This document shows positions 31,639 through 42,003 of a stretch of 64,000 bases of DNA, piece after piece. The notes under the pieces are model-generated. The model did not search any database. It was not told the DNA's origin and saw only the letters and a list, made by a program, of their open reading frames with translations. Source of the stretch: Mesotaenium endlicherianum (Eukaryota > Streptophyta > Zygnematophyceae > Zygnematales > Mesotaeniaceae). A program made the translations under genes and the position numbers. How positions within the stretch are numbered: the first letter of the stretch is position 1; every line of letters starts with the position of its first letter. The DNA lies in the NCBI GenBank assembly GCA_009602735.1, contig WELA01009042.1, positions 285,256-349,255 on the forward strand. Direction: 5' to 3'.

Positions 31639-33187
31639 CCACAGTTTGACAAGTGTTCAAATTTGATCGATTTCACACGTATTGTGTTTCATCGACAAAC
31701 AAAACCCTCATAAGGCTTCTCTTTGCAAAGAAGCCTCATTGCAGCAGGAAGATAGCTGCTACACATTGAGGCGCGCAGACATTGCATGCCAAGACTGACT
31801 CAAACAATCTTATGTCAGGCATACAAAATTGCTTGATAGAGTACCATAGATCCGCAAACACTCGAGACGCGAACGTGTTAGCTCACTTACGAGCAATGAC
31901 GGAGAGAGGTGAGGGAAGCCAGGGAGGCCCGAGCAACTTACGCAATGATGGCGAGAAGGTCAATGGTGAGCAGATTAACGACACCGAAAGGGCGAGCGTA
32001 GCGAGCCAGCTTACTGCTGACGAAATCGCCAGATTACGAAAGCGAGCAGGCCGAGCTAAGCAAGGCGGAAGCGGCTGAGCTCAAAACTGCGCTGCTCATC
32101 TTGAAGTGGCCAAGATACAACAGGCAGTGAGCAAATTAGCGCAAAGCAAGGTCTCGCGAGCTCATGATGGCGAGGGAGCAGGGGCGGACATCCTGCAGCA
32201 GCTCAAGAGGCTCAAGAGGAAAAGTGAGGTTGCAGGTGTGAGCAAGTTGTCTGAGGGCAACCGCCCCCAAATGAAGGTCATGAACGACCTCGCGGAGCTG
32301 TGCCACAACGCCCAAGATGCGCTGGACAAGGAAGACATTGAAGCAGCCCAAAGCGCGCTCACTGAAGGTTTGTCTTTGATAACTTTTCGGCAAAAGAAAA
32401 TCATTTCCGCGGACTTGCATAGCTGACCTGTGATTAATGAGGTAGTCAAGTCCATGCAAACTAAGGATAAGAGCGAGGATTGGGAGAATTGGGTCCAAAA
32501 GCAAGTGGCTAAAAGTAAGGACAAAGAGGAGGAGAGGGAGGTTGATTTTAGTAGCCGCAAACCACGGGCCAACCCGTATGCTTTTAAGGCTAACCCCCGC
32601 GCTCCTAGGATGTTTAGAAATGACTTGAGTTGCTGGCACTACCACATGGTATACCACACATCTCGTTTTGCCCTTCGGGGCCACCTAATGGCCCAGGGCC
32701 CCAACAGAGGCAGCCTTTGCTAGCACCTGCTCAAGGTAGCAAACTTCCAGGGGCCTTATGGGCCGCTTCAGGGGCCTTATGACCAGCCCCAGCGTTAATA
32801 GCATTTTTTGTTATTTGGAGTGTGAGTAGTTGGACATTGTTAACCAAGCCTTTGGCCTCCATGGACAATTTAAATCATTGTTATGATTATTTTTTATTAT
32901 TTTTAATTGGCAAATTGTTGCTGAATGGATTGGCCACCTAGGCCCCCTGGACATTTGGGTGCACATGCTCACGTTAAGGAGCATAACATTTTTGGATGTG
33001 GGTGGGATACCAGGCCTAGGACTCCACAAATATTTGTTTGTTAATTATTGTTGTTATTGGTTGTGTGTGATTGGTTGTTGACTCGGTTCTTGCTTGTGGT
33101 CGTTGCATACATGATGGTGTTTGTTGTAAATATTTCTTGGTTGTTTTGTTGGTTGTTATAGTTGCCATTACGTTAGTTTGCTAGTTG
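31559..33187 (+). mobile_element. Second DIRS-like copy, 5' fragment
   Basis: It has the same A repeat, gag and post-gag T-rich sequence as the first copy, in the same orientation. It stops at about 33187, where sequence matching the post-gag region (GTTATAGTTGCCATTACG) changes abruptly to TGTCGTGCATTATGGGG, the edge of another element. RT and recombinase genes are missing. Confidence 0.75.
31782..32723 (+). pseudogene. Decayed DIRS gag
   Basis: Parallel to the intact gag at 25609-26616 but split into three frames (31782-32078, 32106-32426, 32430-32723) by small deletions and a TGA at about 32424 replacing Trp. The zinc knuckle reads CWHYHMVYHTSRF, losing the second Cys and the last Cys. Not functional. 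Confidence 0.85.
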
Positions 33188-34452
33188 GTGTCGTGCATTA
33201 TGGGGTTGGACGCGTCTAATCTAAGTAAGCAACACCCAAATGCACAAGCAAGACTTGCTACGACGAAAGCGAAAATGCATGGGCCTTATGGCCAAAAAGA
33301 GGGTCAGCTGTCAAATGTCTTAATTTCTCCAAACTGAGCACTTCAAGACTGTAATCTAGTAGGAAACCAACTAATGAAGTCTGACCCAAAAGATCACTGG
33401 AAGCACATCATGATCTTCAAGAGTAGTCCTATGGCAGGGTTCAAGCTGTGACTTTGCTCACCACTTGTGAAGTTCTTCTAGTGACTGGAAGCCAAGAGGG
33501 CTTGCTCTTCACAAGAGAGAGACTCAGTGGTCCTGAAAACACAAGAGATAAAAGTGTAAGCTTTACTAATAACTCTGTGGCTTACAGCTGGCATAATTGG
33601 ACTTCTAAAAAGATGTCCTTCTAAGGGCATCTACTACTATATACTCCCTGCAAAACCGGCGCTTAAGGCGGCGGATTCAATGCACGCAGTCACACTAGGA
33701 GGCTCTCCTAGGTCCACGAAAGTGGAGGCAAAACACGTACTACTCTCCTATTGGCTAAGCACAACACACACCAATCAAATATAGTGCAAGGAAGTGGATG
33801 CATGGCTCTCATTGGCGGAGCTTACCTTGAGTAACGCTACCTAGATAATTCCTCGAAAGTAGATCTGAAACATGAGGAAGCTTTCTCTAAGAATAAGTGA
33901 TGCAGTCACCAAGTTATAGCTCAAATGGTGCTCATATACTATGCTAATACATGGGAAGTGTACTTTGTCAAGCTTGCGGATTTGTATGCTAATGGCTAGA
34001 GGTCTTTGGAGTCGCGAAGAGCCAACAATGTCACCTTCAGGCACATTGAGTCACAAATTGGCCTTTGGTGGAATCCGCTAGGGGACGGTAGGTGGCGCGG
34101 ACTAGATTGCGGATATCTCGCTTGATACTTGACCAAATGGCGCGAAACCGATGCCGTCTGGAAGGTGATGCGACGCACCAAACCTTGGCGACTTGGAATG
34201 GTAGCAAAGGTCAACATATGAATGCGTGAAGCAAGGTCAAAGTCGACCTTCCTAGGTCGATGGTTGACGTGCGTGTGACTTGGCAGGGTTGACGATCCCG
34301 ACCTAATGAGTCATGACAGCTATCGTGCATTATGGGGTTGGACGCGTCTAATCTAAGTGAGCAACACCCAAGTGCACAAGCAAGACTTGCTACCGCAAAA
34401 GCAAAAATGCATGCGGCCTTATGGCCAAAAAGAGGGTCAGCTGTCAAATGCT
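33187..34452 (-). repeat. Probable LTR (TG...CA, about 1.1 kb) plus a ~130-bp direct repeat
   Basis: On the minus strand a block begins TGTCATGACTCATTAGG (34314) and ends GCACGACA (33187), TG...CA like an LTR. The final ~130 bp (33188-33320) recur just inside the element at 34321-34452 with few changes. About 95 bp (33335-33430) match 56500-56594 on the right of the nested cluster. This supports both flanks belonging to related minus-strand elements. The border is inferred from the abrupt end of the DIRS sequence. Confidence 0.5.
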
Positions 34453-34657
34453 TTAGTTCCCCTCCCAGCTCTCAGTCTTGAGCTGATGAGTTGATAATGC
34501 TATTGCAACTCTGAGCAGTCATTACAGAACTATTGTCCTGCGTGCACGCGCTCCAAAGGGGGTCAAGGCAGCCGATGTGGAAGCCAAGGTTGCAGCTGTC
34601 GCGGAGCAGCATCTTGGCCTCCTTGCTAGGGCTGTGGCAGATCTGGCACGCCCAGTC

Positions 34658-35691
34658 CTAGGGCGGCCGCGCGTTGCGGGGACGAACCTGCGCATCAAGG
34701 TAAGGAAGGTGGCATGGTCCACAGTTCTTTGTGTGGTCCTTGCAAAGACGGCCATCTGCGCCTTCTAGCTTCAGTACTCCCGACGTCAAGGTGCGCTTGA
34801 CGCGCAGGATGACTGGCGAGCTGCTGGTGTCGAGGGTGTTATTTGTCTGGCGTTGCAAATACACATAGTCACCTGCGGAAAAATGCAACACCCAAGGACG
34901 ATAGGTTGCTCCACAAGTCATGGCATACCTGAGCGTGTCGCGATGCTGAGCGATACTGAGGTTGTCCATAGCCATCGGCGTCAGGCGCTGGAACAACTGA
35001 GCACGTTGCCCAATAAGAGCACTCCATGTGTCGGGACTGTCCAAGTCCAAGACACTCTTAGCCACGGTCCTGGCTGCGGCGGGCAGGATCGGCTGGCGTC
35101 CATAAAGGAAGAAGTAGGGAGAATGCGAGGCCAAGGAGGCCTGGCAACTGAACGTGTATCCTATAGCCAGCCACGAGAGTGCGTCATCCCAATGGGTGCT
35201 GTCGTGGGTCAGGCAGTACTTGCGTAGCCCCAGCTTGACGGTCTGAACCATGCGCTCTGCAAGGCCGTCAGCCTGGGGGTGATCGGGGGAGGTAGTGCGG
35301 TGGTCGATCATGGAGCGCTCCAGCAGCTTTTGGAAGCTGCCTTGGAACTCCTTGCCTTGGCCGGTTAGCACCTCAGCGCAGCCGCCAAAACGGCTAAGGA
35401 CCTGATCAAGGAACGCCTGAGTAATCCCCTCACTGGTCTTGCTGGGCAAGGGCACGAGCTCGATCCACTTGGACAACTGCTTGATCATCACCAAGACGTA
35501 AAGGTTGCCTCGGCAGGACTTGGGTAACTCCCCAGCCAAGTCCAACGACCACCGATAGAACAGCCCCTGAATGGGCAAGGGGCTGAGGGCATCAGTGGGC
35601 GCTGTGAAGCTCAAGCGCACACGGTCACAGAGAGTGCAGGTGCTGACGACGTCGGCGACGACCTTAGCCATGCCATGCCACCAGTACTCTG
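34658..35691 (-). pseudogene. Ty3/gypsy integrase fragment (GC-rich element), catalytic Asp lost
   Basis: The minus-strand frame starts inside the neighbouring LTR, so the integrase part begins at EYWWHGMAKVV (about 35690). It has the zinc-domain end CTLCDRVR and the core segment YRWSLDLAGELP (first Asp). The second catalytic position reads VLTGQGKEFQG where DQGKEF is expected, a GAC-to-GGC-type change. DHPQADGLAERMVQTVKLGL carries the Glu. A C-terminal SH3-like region follows to a stop at 34658. RT and RNase H are absent upstream because the chromovirus pair at 35692-51425 interrupts the element. Confidence 0.75.
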
Positions 35692-36438
35692 TGTAATGAA
35701 TCAGTATATTAGTAGATATAATATTCATTTAAATATAATAGTTAATTTAGTTCGGCCTGCTGAACTTTAGTTAGTAGTCAGCCTGCTGAACACTTTAGTT
35801 AATAATCAGTCTGCTGGACTTTACATAATTATCAGTTTAATGACTCGGCCAAAAGCAGCAGGCTGAAGTCAACTTAAGTCAGCTTGCTGACACATTCTTT
35901 GACAGCCAGCTGACTTCCGTGCTCGGTAGCAGCGAACTGCCTTGATATGCATCTAAGTACCACCTGCTAGATGAATGGCCAGATGACATCCCCATGATGG
36001 ATGGCTATTCGGAATGATGGGAGATGGCGGTGGATTTGGTTAACCGAGGTCCTACCAACGTGGTTAACTCCCGGGTAGGCGGTGCCATCGCACTGACCGT
36101 TGAACAGTAAACTCATTCCATGTACATATGCTAGGCATTGCTCTCGAGTTCGGCATTCGGAAACGAGGCCAACTCTCTTGTACAGCTTACTGAGAGAGAT
36201 CTGAATCCAAGGCGAGAAGCCATTGATACGCACTGTCTTCTAACCTTGCTTATGTATGAGTTTACTGATTTGCATTATTGATGCTAGTTTACTCGCATTT
36301 GACTTACGAGTATTATTCCCTGCTAGTGTATTGTCCTTTGCCGTTTAACTAGTTAACGGAAATACCATAAAGATTACTTGCTGATATAAAGATCTTTATT
36401 AATTGTTAATCGCCTATTTGGTAAGTCGATTCATTTCA
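35692..36438 (+). repeat. 5' LTR of forward chromovirus
   Basis: It begins TGTAATGAATCAGTATATTA and ends GATTCATTTCA (TG...CA, 747 bp). Three tandem variants of a CAGCCTGCTGAACTTTAGTTA unit lie at about 35752-35830, with short palindromes (GTCAGCTTGCTGAC), possibly enhancer-like. A TATAAA at 36385 lies near the 3' part. Homologous LTRs are at 43793-44117, 50709-51425 (inverted) and 58415-59136 (inverted). Confidence 0.9.
36385..36390 (+). promoter_or_regulatory. TATA box candidate in LTR
   Basis: TATAAA in GCTGATATAAAGATC, conserved in the inverted LTR copies. Transcription would then start some 30 bp downstream, still inside the LTR and ahead of the primer site. Confidence 0.5.
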
Positions 36439-36439
36439 G

Positions 36440-36451
36440 TGGTATCGGAGC
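36440..36451 (+). promoter_or_regulatory. Primer binding site (initiator tRNA-Met type)
   Basis: TGGTATCGGAGC, one base after the LTR end, is one mismatch from TGGTATCAGAGC, the complement of the plant initiator Met tRNA 3' end. The inverted copies have TGGTATTGGAGC (50707-50696) and TGGTATCGGAGC (58413-58402). Confidence 0.88.
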
Positions 36452-36472
36452 AGTTATCACAGTCTTCTTTGT

Positions 36473-37951
36473 ATGGTAAGGACAAGGTCTCAAACTAGCA
36501 ACTCCCGAGACATGGAGAACCAGGATAACGAGAATGTCGAAAACCAGGCGGAAAGCCATGTAGCGGGAAACCGTACCTATTCGGAAGCAGTAGCGGATAC
36601 TGCAGCTAGGGAGGCTGCAGATGAGGCAGCTGCTATTGCCTCAGTCGCAGCTCAGCAAGCTGAGGAGGAGATAGCCAGACTAGAAGCTGAACAAGTAGCA
36701 AAGGCCGCTGAAGATATACAAAGGAGGGAAGGACAGCCAGCTGACGAGCGCACTGTTGAAGAACTTATGGCATCAAGGGCCAATGTTCTGAACCCACCTC
36801 CTGCCGTACAACTCAATGTACCCCTAGGTCAAATACGTGACCGGCTGAATGCGGCAGGAATTGCTGCTGCAGGAGCAAGAGGGATTGTTGAGGACACTAC
36901 TCAGCGAGTAGATGCCAATGCTGCTGCTGCATTTGCTAATCTACCACCCCAAAATGTAGACTTGGGAGCATTGTTCGTTCAGATGCAGTCGCAAATGGCG
37001 ACCATGTATCAGTCCCAGCAGGAGGACAAAAGAATCATAATGTCCCTACTCCGGGACAGAGACCAACTGGGGTCTCACACCACTAGTGGTGGTGGCCGAG
37101 GGCCTAGTAAGCCCAAGCCGAAACCTCCCCAGGACTATGATCCTGAGGGAAACAGAAAATATTACCTGATCAAGTTTCTCGCGGATGTTGAGCAGTGGCT
37201 GGAGAACTACCCAGAACTGCAAGATTACGAGAAGGTCAGGCACACCGGTGCGCTACTGAAAGGCAGTGCCGCAGACTGGTGGCTTTACTGGAAGGAAGAG
37301 CGTAAGGCTCGGCAACTCGGTGACCCTACGTGGGTAGAGTTTGTCGAGAAGTTGCATGAGAAGTTTGATGTCATCAACCAGCAGGAGAAAGCTATCTATG
37401 CGATGATCTCCCTGACACTGAAGCAGACCACTTCAGTTGCTGAGTTTGCTCAAAAGTTCCAAGAGAACATGATGAAGCAGCCTGATTTGCCAGAACGGTA
37501 TAGGATAGCATACTTCAGGTATGGCTTGAAATCCGAGGTCTCTGGTCATTTTGCTGAGAAAAAGTATGAGAAACTGGCTGACTTGATCCAGGATGCTGAC
37601 GCCTGGGATCAGCAGCAGTTCAATCACAAGCGCCAGAGTAACGCTTTGGTGTCTAAGATTGTCAAAAAGCCCCACGGTTCCTACAATGCAGTTGAAGGAG
37701 ACCAGGCTGAGGATAATCAGGGTGATGAATATGAGTATGAGTACAATGCTATTCAGTCTAGAGGTAGAGGTGGTCCCTCTCGAGGTGGCTATGGAAGGGG
37801 TGGTGGTAGGACTAAGCCGAGACCAGCCTCAGCAAAATCTACTTGCTACCATTGTCAGCAGAAAGGCCACTACAGAGAACAGTGTCCGGTCAAGCACCTG
37901 CCTAAGGTCGAGAGAAAAGACCAGCCTTTAAAAGACAGCAACAGTCAGTAA
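36473..37951 (+). CDS. gag: Chromovirus Gag
   Basis: 492 aa from [13 protein letters not shown]. Residues 45-100 are an Ala/Glu-rich helix ([20 protein letters not shown]). The retrotransposon gag (capsid) domain is about residues 220-380 ([58 protein letters not shown]). An RG-rich stretch follows ([17 protein letters not shown]), then one CCHC knuckle [14 protein letters not shown]. It ends with TAA 15 nt after a slippery heptamer. The start ATG is followed directly by GTAAGG, which is also a good 5' splice site. The protein should bind and package the element RNA. Confidence 0.92.
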   Translation: MVRTRSQTSNSRDMENQDNENVENQAESHVAGNRTYSEAVADTAAREAADEAAAIASVAAQQAEEEIARLEAEQVAKAAEDIQRREGQPADERTVEELMASRANVLNPPPAVQLNVPLGQIRDRLNAAGIAAAGARGIVEDTTQRVDANAAAAFANLPPQNVDLGALFVQMQSQMATMYQSQQEDKRIIMSLLRDRDQLGSHTTSGGGRGPSKPKPKPPQDYDPEGNRKYYLIKFLADVEQWLENYPELQDYEKVRHTGALLKGSAADWWLYWKEERKARQLGDPTWVEFVEKLHEKFDVINQQEKAIYAMISLTLKQTTSVAEFAQKFQENMMKQPDLPERYRIAYFRYGLKSEVSGHFAEKKYEKLADLIQDADAWDQQQFNHKRQSNALVSKIVKKPHGSYNAVEGDQAEDNQGDEYEYEYNAIQSRGRGGPSRGGYGRGGGRTKPRPASAKSTCYHCQQKGHYREQCPVKHLPKVERKDQPLKDSNSQ

Positions 37952-37968
37952 TCCAGTCTACTGACTGT
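37927..37968 (+). promoter_or_regulatory. -1 ribosomal frameshift signal between gag and pol
   Basis: In the gag frame, T TTA AAA (37927-37933) is a canonical X XXY YYZ slippery heptamer. After a 7-nt spacer, 37941-37968 forms a perfect 10-bp hairpin (ACAGTCAGTA / TACTGACTGT) with an 8-nt loop; the gag stop TAA falls at the stem-loop junction. Slipping back one base enters the frame that is open through pol. The inverted copy keeps heptamer, spacer and stem (49178-49219), with one loop change. Confidence 0.85.
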
Positions 37969-40900
37969 GAGGATGCTAGAGATAGTGAGTCGTCACTAGC
38001 TGCCCTCGTAGCAGGTATTATGGGTCCTGCTGAACTGGATTCACTATGCATGCCTGACAAACAGATAAAGGAGACCATCAGTAATATAGACGTCCAGAGA
38101 GTGCACACTCTGGATGCTCTTGTTCCACCTGATGTCCAACATTTCTTTGCTACGTCAGGAGAACAATGCGAAAGTCAGGAAAAGACAGTCCCCCCTATCC
38201 TACTGCATTGCATGATTGCAGGTAGGAAGGTGAGGGCATTTGTTGACGGAGGGGCGTCACATACTTTTATTCACAAGGACTTAGTTAAGCGGCTAAGGCT
38301 GCCTACTGTCACCCAAGGGAATAGAAAAATATTCCTTGGAGATGCCTCAAGTATCCCGGGAGGAGTTATAACCAAGCCTATTGAGGTCCAGTTAGGTTCT
38401 GGCATTGCAGTTCTAACTGAAACGCTTACATTTGAGGTACTCAACACTGGCTTTTATGATCTCGTGCTAGGCAGGTCCTGGCTTAATAGACATCAAGCTG
38501 AAGTGTGTTGGAGCAGAGGTACAGTTAAAGTGAGAGGAGCCAGTGATGGGCAGACTGACTTGGCACCCACCAGTGCTCTTCCTCTTGTCCTGTGTGGATG
38601 GCAAATGAAGGAAAAGAAGAGGCTTCCAGAAGGATGCAAGTTGCTGAATGCAATGGAGTTCGTCAAAAGCTGGAACCAGAAGGAAGACAGAATGTTCTGT
38701 CTGCTGCTAAGAGAGGTACCTCCTCAACCTGAAGAAGTGGTTGAGAAAAAGGTAAGCCCTCCGGAGCACCCTACTGCTGCAAAAATTGTTGCTCAGTACA
38801 CTGATGTGTTTAACATGCCTCCAGGACTACCCCCTAAAAGGGAAGTAGATCATAGGATTGATCTATTACCTGGTAGCCAGCCACCCTGGCAACGCACTTA
38901 TGGCTTGTCTTATTTGGAGAGCGAGGAGTTGAAAACACAGATTGCAGAGCTGGAGGAAAATGGTTACATTTCTCCCAGTAAATCACCGTACGGCGCACCT
39001 ATCCTATTTGTTAAGAAAAAGGATGGCAGTATGCGGATGTGTGTGGATTACAGAGCCCTGAACAGAATTACAGTAAAGAACAAGTATGCTTTACCCAGAA
39101 TCGAGGACTTGCTTGATACCCTGTCTGGCGCTAAGGTGTTCAGTAAGATAGATCTCAAGAGTGGTTATCATCAAATCAGAATTGCTGAGGGGGATGAACA
39201 CAAGACTGCTTTCCGCACACGTTATGGACACTATGAGTTCAACGTGATGCCATTTGGACTGACTAATGCTCCTGCTACCTTTATGGGTGCTATGAATGAC
39301 ATTTTCAGACCTTATTTGGATAAGTTTGTGCAAGTTTTCCTGGATGATATTTTAATTTTCTCTAAAGATGAAGCTCAGCACACTGAACACTTAAAGAAAG
39401 TGCTGGACACTCTGCGGAAAAATCACTTGTATGCTAAAATGAGCAAGTGTGATTTCTTTAAGGAAAGTATTGAATTCTTAGGCCACGTTGTCAGTAAAGA
39501 GGGCATCAGTGTGGATCCTAAGAAAGTCCAGACCATAAGGGACTGGCCAGTACCACAGTCTGTCTCTGAAGTTAGATCCTTCCTCGGGTTGGCTAACTAC
39601 TATAGGAGATTTATTGAGAATTATTCCACAAAGGCCAGTAAACTGACTGACCTTACTAAGAAAGACATCGGGTATGTGTGGGGGGAAGAGCAGCAGGCTG
39701 CCTTCCAGACCCTTAAAGATGCCCTTTGTTCTGCCCCAGTGCTAGCCGTGTATGACCCCAGCAAACCGGTGCAGGTGGTTACTGATGCCTCTGATTTTGC
39801 CATGGGTGCTATTTTGTTGCAGCCTGCTGACAAAACCACAAAGGATGGTAAGGTACGGCAGGAGTGGCATCCTGTGTTGTATGAGTCTATGAAATTTAAT
39901 CCAGCGGAGATTAATTACTCAGTGCATGATAAAGAGCTGCTAGCTATCATTCATGTACTCAAACAGTGGAGAGCATACTTACATGGTAAAGCTTTTAAGG
40001 TGATTACAGATCATCTAGCTCTGACCCACTTTCAGAAGAAGTCCAAGCTGTCGAGGAGGGAGAACCGCTGGAGCCAGATGCTGGAGCAGTTCCAAGTCCA
40101 GATCGACTACAAACCAGGGAAGTTGAATCCTGCTGATGCACTCTCTAGAAGACCTGACTTGCAAGAAAGGAACTTTAGTCAGCATGCTGTAGATAAAGTC
40201 CTGTGTGCACTCACTTCACTAAAGGTGAAAAAGTCCTTCCTTGAACAACTTAGGAAAGCCTACCTTTCTGACCCAACATTTGAGCCCAGCCCCACTACTG
40301 GTGTGTGTCGTGCTACTGCACTCGGGTATAAGCTCAAGGGAGGGGTCTGGGTGACTGAAACCACTTCAGGCAGGCTGAAGCTGGTCATTCCTAATAACTT
40401 GGAAATAAGGTCTCTCTTACTGAGTCAAGCTCATGACAGTCTCCTGGGTGGACATTTGGGGCAGGCCAAAACTGTTGGCAAACTGGCAAAACATTATCAT
40501 TGGGAGGGGTTACCCCGGGAGGTCTTGAAATATGTCAAGTCCTGTGACCAGTGTCAGAGAAATAAGTCTCGGCACACACCACCCGGAGGTCTCTTGCAAC
40601 CGCTACCCATCCCAGCGGGACGCTGGGAAACTATATCCATGGACTGGGTGGTCTCACTACCAAGAACTGCCAACGGGCATGATTCAATACTGGTAGTCGT
40701 GGATAAACTGACAAAAATGGTCATTTTTATCCCCACAACTGTCAAAGTGACTGCACTCGAAACAGCGAGACAGTTTTACAACCATGTAGTATGCCAACAT
40801 GGGCTCCCTTCTAATATCATCTCAGACAGAGACTCAAAATTCACCTCTAAGTTCTGGAGAGCTTTAATGGGGTTAATGGGAGTCAAACAGCTGCTCAGCA

Positions 40901-41736
40901 CAGCAAACCACCCTCAGACTGATGGGCAGACTGAAAGAACTAACCGAGTTCTGCAGGAGGTGCTGAGAGCATATATTAACCAAAAACAAGATAATTGGGA
41001 TGACCTGTTGCCTCAAATTCAGTTTGCGGTCAACAGTGCGGTGCACGCGTCAACGGGCAAAACTCCTTTTGAACTCAGCCTGGGTAGAGTCCCTAAGTCT
41101 CCTCTAGATGTGCTAGGGGAATCTTTAACTCACCCTGAAGGGATTGACAACCCGGTCTCCCTCCAGTTAACTCAGGAGTTTGCTGACACCCTGTCAGAAG
41201 TCCAACGAAACTTGCACACGGCCCAAGAAAACCAACAAAAATACGCTAATCAACACCGTCGGGAACTGACATTTTCCAAGGGGGATTTAGTCAAACTGCA
41301 TTCTCAGCACCTGTACCTCCCTGGTGTGGTCAAGAAAAAGCTTGGCCCTGTCTGGGTCGGTCCATATTCGGTGGTCCGTCGTGTCGGTCAGAATGCTTAC
41401 AAACTGAACATGTCAGCTGAATACAAGGGGCACCCGGTCTTTAATGTCTCCTTCCTGGAACCGTACATCAAAGGTGATACACTGTTCACAGGTCGGTTCC
41501 CTGTCCAACCGGGACCGGTCCCCGCTGTCCGGGACGGCGACCCTGAGGAATATGAGGTCGATGAGATTTTAGACGCTCGCTCGGTCCGTCGATCGTCTAA
41601 ATATGTCATGAAATACCTCATTCGATGGAAGGGTTACGATGCCTCTGGGGACACTTGGGAGTTTAAGGACCACTTGACCAATGCCAAAGGGGCGTTGACA
41701 CGGTTCCACCTTCGGGCCGCTGGAGTCCCTCCATAA
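37930..41736 (+). CDS. pol: Chromovirus Pol: protease-RT-RNase H-integrase-chromodomain
   Basis: The frame is open from the frameshift site; the first ATG is 38020, giving 1238 aa. Protease: [19 protein letters not shown], with DGG in place of the usual D-S/T-G, and [74 protein letters not shown]. RNase [43 protein letters not shown]. Integrase: H..H and CDQCQRNKS zinc domain, then [20 protein letters not shown] and DGQTERTNR for the D,D,E triad. C-terminal chromodomain: [29 protein letters not shown], a probable chromatin-targeting module. All catalytic residues are present, so the protein could be active. Confidence 0.93.
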   Translation, partial: KRQQQSVIQSTDCEDARDSESSLAALVAGIMGPAELDSLCMPDKQIKETISNIDVQRVHTLDALVPPDVQHFFATSGEQCESQEKTVPPILLHCMIAGRKVRAFVDGGASHTFIHKDLVKRLRLPTVTQGNRKIFLGDASSIPGGVITKPIEVQLGSGIAVLTETLTFEVLNTGFYDLVLGRSWLNRHQAEVCWSRGTVKVRGASDGQTDLAPTSALPLVLCGWQMKEKKRLPEGCKLLNAMEFVKSWNQKEDRMFCLLLREVPPQPEEVVEKKVSPPEHPTAAKIVAQYTDVFNMPPGLPPKREVDHRIDLLPGSQPPWQRTYGLSYLESEELKTQIAELEENGYISPSKSPYGAPILFVKKKDGSMRMCVDYRALNRITVKNKYALPRIEDLLDTLSGAKVFSKIDLKSGYHQIRIAEGDEHKTAFRTRYGHYEFNVMPFGLTNAPATFMGAMNDIFRPYLDKFVQVFLDDILIFSKDEAQHTEHLKKVLDTLRKNHLYAKMSKCDFFKESIEFLGHVVSKEGISVDPKKVQTIRDWPVPQSVSEVRSFLGLANYYRRFIENYSTKASKLTDLTKKDIGYVWGEEQQAAFQTLKDALCSAPVLAVYDPSKPVQVVTDASDFAMGAILLQPADKTTKDGKVRQEWHPVLYESMKFNPAEINYSVHDKELLAIIHVLKQWRAYLHGKAFKVITDHLALTHFQKKSKLSRRENRWSQMLEQFQVQIDYKPGKLNPADALSRRPDLQERNFSQHAVDKVLCALTSLKVKKSFLEQLRKAYLSDPTFEPSPTTGVCRATALGYKLKGGVWVTETTSGRLKLVIPNNLEIRSLLLSQAHDSLLGGHLGQAKTVGKLAKHYHWEGLPREVLKYVKSCDQCQRNKSRHTPPGGLLQPLPIPAGRWETISMDWVVSLPRTANGHDSILVVVDKLTKMVIFIPTTVKVTALETARQFYNHVVCQHGLPSNIISDRDSKFTSKFWRALMGLMGVKQLLSTANHPQTDGQTERTNRVLQEVLRAYINQKQDNWDDLLPQIQFAVNSAVHASTGKTPFELSLGRVPKSPLDVLGESLTHPEGIDNPVSLQLTQEFADTLSEVQRNLHTAQENQQKYANQHRRELTFSKGDLVKLHSQHLYLPGVVKKKLGPVWVGPYSVVRRVGQNAYKLNMSAEYKGHPVFNVSFLEPYIKGDTLFTGRFPVQPGPVPAVRDGDPEEYEVDEILDARSVRRSSKYVMKYLIRWKGYDASGDTWEFKDHLTNAKGALTRFHLRAAGVPP

Positions 41737-41758
41737 CTGTCATTTCAGTTGACACGGG

Positions 41759-41802
41759 AAGGTGACAGGCGGTCCTGTCTCCATTTAAGTTGGAGGGGAA
41801 AA
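41759..41802 (+). promoter_or_regulatory. Internal polypurine tract-like element after pol
   Basis: AAGGTGACAGGC (41759-41770) is followed by AAGTTGGAGGGGAAAA (41787-41802). The same two motifs, in the same order, recur after the third ORF (43679-43690 and 43780-43792), where the second is the real 3' polypurine tract next to the LTR. The inverted copy also has such tracts between pol and ORF3. Confidence 0.6.
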
Positions 41803-41972
41803 TATATGACAGTTAGTGAGCGAGAGCGATAAAAACACACTCATACGTTTATGTGTAGCGCATCGCAACTACGTCAACTTTTAGCAATCATCCTGTAAGG
41901 TAAACAGCAGCGAAGCCACTATACTAAATACTAACATACTTCCTGCAATCCCTATGACAAAGGTCCATATCC

Positions 41973-42003
41973 TACTAACTTGTGCCCTGGTTACATGTGC
42001 AGG
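41973..42003 (+). promoter_or_regulatory. Splice acceptor-like site before third ORF
   Basis: TACTAAC (41973-41979), the ideal branch-point sequence, is followed 23 nt later by TGCAG|G (acceptor AG at 42001-42002), directly abutting the ATG at 42004. The inverted copy has GAGCAG|GATG in the same place. This suggests ORF3 is translated from a spliced subgenomic RNA. Confidence 0.5.
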
